NCBI GenBank assembly: GCA_027886175.1
Contig: JAJNNQ010000075.1
Span: 34,502,501 to 34,566,500 of the forward strand
Origin: Phylloscopus collybita
Taxonomy: Eukaryota; Chordata; Aves; Passeriformes; Phylloscopidae
Direction of reading: 5' to 3'
DNA length: 64,000 nucleotides
The notes beneath the pieces were generated by a model that saw only the letters and a list, made by a program, of their open reading frames with translations, was not told where the DNA came from and did not search any database. Below, piece after piece: positions 46,138 to 64,000 of this stretch. The stretch's first letter is position 1. Each line of letters opens with the position of its first letter. Made by a program: the position numbers and the translations under genes.

Positions 46138-46962
46138 CATGTATTGACTCTCTCCCTTAGTCGAAAATGGCGTGTCTTTACCAGCATCTATCTATTATGG
46201 GTGTCAGCTACCACACAGCTGTCCCATCTTACTGTCTTCCCAAGCCTGGGATGGGTGAAACTGGCATGAAGGACTGAGTCCTCTTGTACAAAACTCTGTA
46301 CCCTTTCATAAAGTGAAAGGAGAGGCTGGATGTGATGACTGAGCTGACTTCAGTTTGTGGAGGGAAGGAAGGGGGTTATGGTCATCTGTGGTCTTTCTCC
46401 TTGGTTTGTAACAGCACATTTTTTTCTCTTCTACAGGAAATGATAACACAGAAATATAAATAATTTTAAGTGTGCTCAGTTTAGCATGCTTCTTCAATTC
46501 TTTTTAATGATTTTATTCTACAGAGAGGCAGAGATGTAATTATTTTTGATTGAAATCATACCAGTATTCATTCTTATACACGGTAGGCAATCAAATTAAG
46601 TGACATACAATTATGTTTGAAGGTTTTTGTATTAAGCATTGTGGCTTATCCCACAAACTTGTTGTGGGGAGTACAAGTGCACAAATGACCTAAATAACTA
46701 GTTACCTGGCGGTACACCTAAATTGTCTATGCTGCCTCTTCTGTTTGGTGTTTTGAGTGAATCTGGATATGTGTTAATATCTAAGCACACAAAGAAGCAG
46801 ATCTTTGAGAGTACATCTAGCCAAAACAGTTGCCCCTTGTCCATTTTTCAAATGCTTGGGCTTTTGTTGTCACAGACACTGGATACCAATCTAGTGAGAA
46901 ATATTCCTGTCTTGTAGCACACACCCAGATTATCTGGCACTCTGCGCTGGCTCTTAAACAAA

Positions 46963-47121
46963 TGAAAAAAAAAAAAAAAAAAGGCAAAAAAACCCCCCCA
47001 CAAAAAAAACCACAAAAAAACCCCACCAAAACCAACAACAACAACAAAACCACAAAAACACACACACACAAAAAAACCCAAGAAAAAAACAAAAACAAAC
47101 AAACAAACAACCCAACCAACC
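46963..47121. repeat. A-rich low-complexity tract with C interruptions and a (CA)n core
   Basis: About 160 bases of A runs with CC, CAA and CACACA elements lie here. The minus-strand frames crossing it give artefactual Phe/Leu/Val/Gly-rich peptides and are not genes. Confidence 0.85.
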
Positions 47122-50100
47122 CAGAGTGAGGTGCTGGATATCTCAGGATGTCTGCTGTTGTCCTCAGCAGTGCCACGGTTCCACTCTGCACACAACTTTT
47201 GCTGGGCAAAACTGTTCCATATAGATGTTGATTCCAGTGAAACTACTGTGTTATATCACTTTGTGACACTGATGATTTTTTTTTTACAAGCATTCTGCAT
47301 TAAGTAAAAGACTTAAAATGTGTGGCCATAGCTCTGGCTGCTTTGCATGAGCAGGCACATCTGCTGCAATGCAAGAGCTAGTTCCTCTTCGGGGAAACCC
47401 TGAGTTGCCATTTGACACTTGCCAGAGTGCAAAGCCATAACTCTGGACAGCTGTCTCAACAGCTTCCCTAGCTGTTACCGGAATGGAGTTCTTGATAGTG
47501 TGGCAAGGTAAAGGGAGTGCTACAATTCATACATACAACCTTTATTAGTCAGAGTGATTGACAGCCAAGGTAGATTTGAATACGTGGAAGTTTACATACA
47601 AATAAATGTAGCAAAACAGAGGAAAAAGTGGAGAATCTGTACATGTTGAGATTTCTGGGTGTGCAGCTGAACTGTACACAAAACCTGATAATGTTAGCAT
47701 TATTATGTGTTCATGTTAGGAACTTTACTGAAAAGCAAACAAAGGAGTAAAATCACATTGAAGAGCTAAGTAAGTCCTGAAATCCTTATTCATCCTTTCT
47801 CCACATGGCCTCAGAAAAGCTGATCTTCACATCAATGAGAGACACAAATGCTCTTGTACTTTAAAAACTAAATTTCCCATTTGAAATTAAACCATGAGTT
47901 CAGACAATCAGATCTTTAAGCTCCAAGTGCTGGACAACCCCCTCAGAGGCTTGGTCACTGGTTTGTTTTGAGGTTTTTTGCTAACTGAGATAACGCGTTG
48001 TGGCTCTTCTGTACAGAACCCCATGTCTGTAAAAGGGATTTGCAAACGTGCAGCAGCTTGTCCATCTTTGCTTCTCACTGTGAGATCGAGTCATAAATCT
48101 TTCCCAAGAAAAAGCTCTCATTTAGAAAGTGTAAATAAGAACCACATGACTTGCAGTACATCTCAAGCCCATGGAGATGTTTCCTTGATTTTGGTGAACT
48201 TTGGCCCTCTAGACCCATCAGAGGTCTTGCATGTGAAAAAATCCCCCAATTGCTTTTGGTATTATGGGATCTATTTCTTCCTCCCTGGCTTTAGGCCTGC
48301 TCTGTAGCTGCTGTTGAAATCAAGGGTGTAATTCCCAGTGACTTCCATGGGAAAAGGAGGACGGATTTTACATGGGAAAGGATTCCACATATAAAATGTA
48401 GCTTTACACCAGACTTTTCTCCCAGCTCTCTGGGAGAAATAGTCACTAGGTAACATTTGGACATTTTCACACTAGATTTCTCTACCAGACAGTGAAATTT
48501 AGGAAATTACTTCACCTGCAGACTTGTTATGCGCTCTCCCTACTCTTTCATTGGGGATAACATGCTATGCCAGAACAAATACCCCGACAAGGGGAATAGG
48601 GAAGAAAGCCAAAAGAGGAGTGTGTGTGCTGGTGTTGACAGCACATAGCCAGTCTCTGGGCTCTGCCCACCTCACAGCTCCCCAGTGCTGTCTGAGCCAT
48701 CCCCCCGATGGGAAGATGGGCAGCACTTGGCTGCCACTGGAAGGCCATGCCTCTGGGGTCATGTCTCCTCAGCGGGACGATGGTGTCACCAGCTCCCCTC
48801 TGCTGGCACCACTGGATTGGATGGGCACATCCTCAGTGGGCAGGTAGGATGGCAGTCTGGAGTTATGTACATACAAGTGGTTTCCAAAATCATTGCAACT
48901 GAGGACAAAGAGGAGCCTGTGCACAACTCTGGCCATGCCAGGACCTTCCCTCTTTCCTAAAGCAGAAAACCAGGGCCATTTCTGAAGGCAGTGTGCGTGT
49001 TGGCTGTCCCCACTGCCTGCACCCAGAGAACAGATATATAACCTGAACAGGAAATAATGGTCTTGAAAATACCCTTGTGTTATGGGACTTTTAAAGAAGC
49101 ATTGAAAGTGGTATGTCTTGACTTTGGAGTTACAGCTGGTTCTATAAAACACGTTATTTTCCCATACATTTGAATGGCATTTGAATGTTCTGAATTTAAA
49201 TGAATATTTGAATGACATTTGATGTCAAAGATGAGAATAGAAGTAAGATAATGCTTCACAACTGTGGGATCCAATTTTAAGCACAGGAAGAACACTTTTA
49301 GATAGTTATATATTCATCAGTCTGTATAATTTAGTGGAACATTGTGACCCCCTTTAGACCACAGCATGCAAAAATGGCAAATACACATAATTGACAATGA
49401 TTGATGTAAAATGATCAATAATGAGAAATTCAGCAGCCTCAGGCTTAAACCACTAGGTCAAATCAGTGAGATGCTAAGCTTAAGATCTAACAGGCATTCC
49501 TTTAGCTCTTACAAATGAGTGGCCTAAGTTCTTTATGCTTCCTTTAGCCATACTCACATGTACCTCCACGGATTTGTGCAGAGGTACACCTGAACATGCA
49601 CCTCATTGCTGCCTCTTTATTTAAAATCATGCCATGTGCTCTTAAAGCCCTTGTGCCTGGCACAGAAGGGAGGTTTCAGTCTTACCCCAATGAGCTGGTG
49701 AGGAGGACGGTCACCCCTTTGCAGCTTGCTTTCCCTGCCAAGTCCTTGCTGCTCCCACAGCCCCAGTGCCTGTGCTGGTGTGATGGCTCCCAGCCCAGTG
49801 CCAGCAGGGCAGTAGGGCCACACGCCAAGGGCGTGGTGGAATAAGCCAGCTGGCAGAAAGCTCTTGGCTGGGAACCAAAAGGAGGAGCTTTACCACAGGC
49901 CTGCAGGAGGAGGAGAGGGGCTCTGGGACAGCCCAGGGCCATCCTTCTGCTCCCGGTGGTCTTTGCCCTTTGTCTCATGGGTTCGTGGCTTCTGCAGGGG
50001 AAGACACAGAGCCTGTGTGTGCTTCTGGACGAGGCTCCTGAATTTGGAGTGACCTGCACTTTAACTCGGAAAATCTCCTAGCATTTTGTCTTGGCTCAGG

Positions 50101-50659
50101 GTCTGTAATTTATAATTGCCAGAGCTGAGTCCCAGCAAGCCGCTAGCTACCCTCTAAAGAGCACCTCTTCCCTGGGAAGGAGAACCCCATCTGTCTTACA
50201 CCAACTTCCTCCCTGAGACCTGGTAAAGAGCACTTCTGGGTCTCCCTCACAGGAATGTTTCACATCCAGCAAAACTGCTGCATGCAAGGAAAGTTCCTGG
50301 GGAAGGGAGAGACAGCCAGTGTGTCCATAAAGAGACTCAAGTCTGTGTCTGAGAGGTGAAACTACAGATGAGGGCAGGGAGAAGACCAGCTATATCAAAG
50401 GGAATATTATTAGAGGGAAAGACAATTTGAAGCTGTGAGAGACCAGCATGCTCTGTACAGGCCATAGGTATCTCCATACACACAGAGCAGGCGGGTATCA
50501 ACAACCTATTGGAAGTAGCATAGAGAGACATTCAGCCTTGGTAGGAAATTACTCTCAGGTTACTGTTGATTAGGTTAGAGACAGCTATGAACACAGGCTG
50601 CAGCAGTTATCACATGTTTTTCTCACTGTGAGATCAGTGAGAAGCACCAACAGGCCGCT

Positions 50660-61095
<10,436 letters not shown>

Positions 61096-61689
61096 TCAGC
61101 CTTCTTTTTTCCAGCTCTGATGTACTTTGTAGAAGAAAAGTGACATGAAGGAACCAAACATGAAAGTTTTGATGAAAGAGGTGTGCTTATTACACTGAGA
61201 ATGAACTCTGTATTGATACCTAGTCAGCTACTGTGTTAGACAGGGATATATGATGAAAGCACAGATTGCAACATGATAATAAATCACAGGCATTTGTTGC
61301 ATTATGACTGCCAACTCATTTACATCGTTTAGCAGGTTTTAGCAAAGATAAAGATTTTTTAAAGGTTGTTTAAAAACATGATGATCACACTGCTTATCCA
61401 GGCAACATTATTTTCTTTATAGCAAAGGAAATTCTGTGCTCAATTGCCTATCAATAGTAGCTACATTAAAATGTAAACAGTGTCTGTGTTTGCAGAAGCC
61501 CAGACAGGGATGATGGAGAACACAGGAGTTGCAATAGAAGGGAAGCATCTTTTTGAAGCACAAGGTGGAAAAGCATAATGAGTTACTCCTGGTTTTGAGT
61601 GCTCATCTTTTGGCCTAATTCCCCACTGCTGCACTTCTGAGACAATCCTTAAAGCATTAAAAGGGGATTGTCATAGGACCATCATGGGA

Positions 61690-62200
61690 ACCATCATAGA
61701 ATGGTTATTTTCATAGGATCATGGAGTGGTTAGGGTTGGAATGAAGGTCTGCCCCTCCCACCATGGGCATGGACAATTTCCACTAGACCAGGTTGTTCAA
61801 AGCCCCATCCAGCTTGGCCTTGAAGACTTCCAGGGATGGGGCATCCACAGCTTAACTGAGCAAACTGTTTCAGTGCCTCATGACCCTCACAGTAAGGAAT
61901 TTCTTCCTAATATCTAATCTAAACATACTTCTTTTTAGTCTAAAACCATTGCCCCTTGTCCTATCATTTCATGCCCTGAAAAAAGTTCCTTTCCAGCCCT
62001 CTTGCAGGACCATTTTAGGTCTCCCTGGAGCCTTCTCTTGTCCAGGCCAAACAACACCAACTCTCTCAGCCTATCTCCATCTCTCTGATCATCCTCATAT
62101 CCCTTCTCTGGACTTGCTCCAGCAGGTCCATGTCCTTCTTATCTTGGGGTGCCCAGAGCTAAATGCAGTAATCCCAGTGTGGTGTGAGAGTGGAGTAGTG
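61690..62200 (-). mobile_element. CR1 LINE 3' fragment
   Basis: The plus strand carries the reversed CR1 3' end: ATAGGATCATGGAGTGGTTA, CTTCCAGGGATGGGGCATCC, AATTTCTTCCTAATATCTAA, CTTGTCCTATCATTTCATGC and GGACTTGCTCCAGCAGGTCC. A 205-codon open frame across it is a by-product of the repeat. Confidence 0.92.
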
Positions 62201-62265
62201 TCAACTAGTTTGGGCTGCTTGTGCCATTGGAAGCCAAAACTAGGACAGGGTTTGACACTGCTTTC

Positions 62266-62290
62266 CGCCCCCCCCCACCCCCCCCCCCCC
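62266..62290. repeat. Poly-C run (G-run on the minus strand)
   Basis: About 23 C interrupted by a single A. The minus-strand G tract could form a G-quadruplex. It abuts the CR1 fragment to the left. Confidence 0.85.
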
Positions 62291-63198
62291 ATGACTGTAC
62301 TCAGCACTATGGCATTTGAGGACAGGTACAGATTGAAAAGTACAGTGTGTGACTGTTGGCTGACAGCACTGGGGAAGCACAGCACCGAGAGGAAGGGGTT
62401 TGCTTCCAACCATCTTGAAGCACTGCTAGTGGGAACTCACACACACTTGCAAAACAAGCATAGAGTAAGTATTCTCAAAAATCACGACTCCCTGTAAAAA
62501 ACTTGCAAAGTCTCCAGGACATTTAATGACTAGTGCTGACCTCTAGTGGCATCAAAAGTGATTTAGTAGTGTTTTAAACTGATTCAATCACAGCCAAGCT
62601 ATGTTTCATTTTGTAAATATTCTCTCCAAATATTTTGAGAGGTAGCCATAACTACTATGACCAAAAATAGTATTTGTGTGCAAAAATAGTATTTGAAGTG
62701 TGCCTACACTTCCTCTTAACAAATTCAACCTCAGAGTAGAGTCCTACTTGATTTTCTTCTGAAGTCCCAGTGCAGGTTACTCCTCCAGTAAAATGTAACT
62801 GCTGGAACTGTTCCTGAGACAGTTCCTGCCTTGAAGACATTCTGCCAATATAGAGACTGATATGAGCCTGGGAACAACTTCTGCCAATGATCTCTTAAAT
62901 TCTGTTGAACTTAAGTCACAGAATCATAGGTCATAAATAACTCCTTAAACATGTGTCTAATAGCATGAATAGGTTCATGTTCAGTCATATTTAATATACT
63001 GTGCATGTTGCACCTTAAACACAAAGTTTTGGTCGTGTTTAACATCTGCCCTAAACACAATAAAAAACTAAATATGAGAACTGAAAAATCATGCTAAGTC
63101 TTGCATGACTAATGACATTATGTGTCATCCAAGTATGTAAGTAAATTATGCAATCTCTCCCTTTTCTTACCTGAAAACAAGCCCCAACAATTAGGAAA

Positions 63199-63227
63199 GG
63201 AAAAAAAAAAAAAAAAAAAAAAAAAAA
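63199..63227. repeat. Poly-A run
   Basis: An uninterrupted A tract of about 29 bases within intronic DNA, followed by GGGAGAAG. No associated element is recognised. Confidence 0.8.
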
Positions 63228-64000
63228 GGGAGAAGTATTACTTTTGAAAACTCATGTCTGTTTGCAGGCATCTGATAATCAATTTCCAGCCTTTTTTTCT
63301 TTTCCCAGAGACCCAAAGACATCTTCTGTCTGATCTACATCCCAAACAATCTTATAAAAAGTAAGAATTTGAACAGAATGTAGTTTTAAAAAGATGAAAC
63401 ACATTAGTTGCACTCTCACTTTACCTAGTATTGTTTTAGACTACTAACAGGATTAACTGGTAACAAGATTACTTTCAGCGATTAACAAAAAATAATTTAT
63501 GCTCTTATTTTGATTTTGGGACAAATGTTCTCACTAAAAAGAGTACATTACCAAAACAATTCTCTGCACACTGAAATGACCTATACTCAAAGGAGATGAT
63601 TTAGCCATGAGAAAAAGATCTAGATATTAGCAGTGCAATTCATATGAGTGAGACAAAGGACTCTGTTAGGTCCAAGCCAAGAAACAATAAAAGGACAAAA
63701 ACTATGTGACAGAACACAAAGTACTAGTTACATGGTACTGTGGATACCTGTGAGTCCCTGGAAAAGTGACATTCCCAGTTACGTAATAAGCAGGGTTCAT
63801 TATGGCAAAAAAGAAGACGACAAAAAAGTAGAGAGTGAAATGAAAAAAGGAGTTTGTAGGCTACTTCCTATGCCAAAACCATTGGTTTATGTCCATTCAT
63901 ATTTTTCTTATGGTGAATGGCCTTCTCCTTCACCACCTTAGGATCACTGCCCATGGCAGCTCTCCACAGCAACAAGCAAATTTAGGAGAGAAAAGTGACA

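Larger units (their letters stand above)
45595..50659. other. Non-coding DNA between the tRNA cluster and the DNAJC5B last exon
   Basis: It holds a CR1 tail (46030-46137) and an A-rich tract (46963-47121). The part near 50659 is presumably DNAJC5B 3' UTR. A minus-strand AATAAA is present at 49616-49621, about 1.04 kb past the stop, as a candidate polyadenylation signal. No other gene is recognised. Confidence 0.6.

Noticed and set aside
18222..47121. Tandem arrays considered as CRISPR-like
   Set aside because: The repeats are microsatellites or low-complexity tracts without spacers, and the genome is vertebrate.
46817..47209. Hydrophobic minus-strand frames that look like membrane proteins
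   Set aside because: The Phe/Leu/Val/Gly runs come from translating the A-rich low-complexity tract.
61880..62497. 205-codon plus-strand open frame
   Set aside because: It runs antisense through a CR1 3' fragment and the adjacent poly-C run, so the frame is a repeat by-product.
62655..62840. Possible first coding exon of DNAJC5B
   Set aside because: The peptide has none of the GEALYEILGL-type J-domain helix I sequence and no suitable donor in the phase required by the next exon.

Overview
This is a stretch of a vertebrate nuclear genome, almost certainly a bird. The genes are split by GT-AG introns, the dispersed repeats are CR1 LINEs whose 3' ends carry the avian ATTCTGTGATT-type tail, and introns and intergenic space are compact. 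I cannot name the species. No prokaryotic, viral or CRISPR system is visible.

Two protein genes lie on the minus strand in the same order as in human 8q13 (DNAJC5B then TRIM55, recalled from memory). TRIM55 (MuRF2, a muscle RING/B-box E3 ligase of the sarcomere and microtubules) occupies 6285-25864. Nine coding exons can be joined with every phase correct, giving 520 codons. A muscle-type promoter candidate (two E-boxes, a CArG-like box, a MEF2/TATA-like box) lies just upstream at about 26027-26117. DNAJC5B (cysteine-string protein beta) occupies 50660 to beyond the right edge. Three of its coding exons are visible: most of the J domain, the cysteine string, and a 95-base last exon. The first coding exon lies outside the window.

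The 24.5-kb spacer between the two genes holds a nuclear tRNA cluster at 39.6-45.6 kb. It has two identical tRNA-Arg(ACG) genes, two tRNA-Tyr(GTA) genes with identical exons but different 18-base introns, and a probable decayed Arg-type tRNA. Most of the remaining sequence is non-coding: CR1 fragments in both orientations (one keeping part of the reverse-transcriptase ORF), microsatellites, A-rich tracts and otherwise featureless DNA. TRIM55 and DNAJC5B are neighbours without an obvious shared pathway, and the tRNA genes between them are independent Pol III units.

I found no convincing new protein system. The best leads are a 93-base near-perfect hairpin at 34786-34878, the architecture of the tRNA cluster with its relic and a shared 12-base motif, and the unusual C-terminal end of TRIM55.
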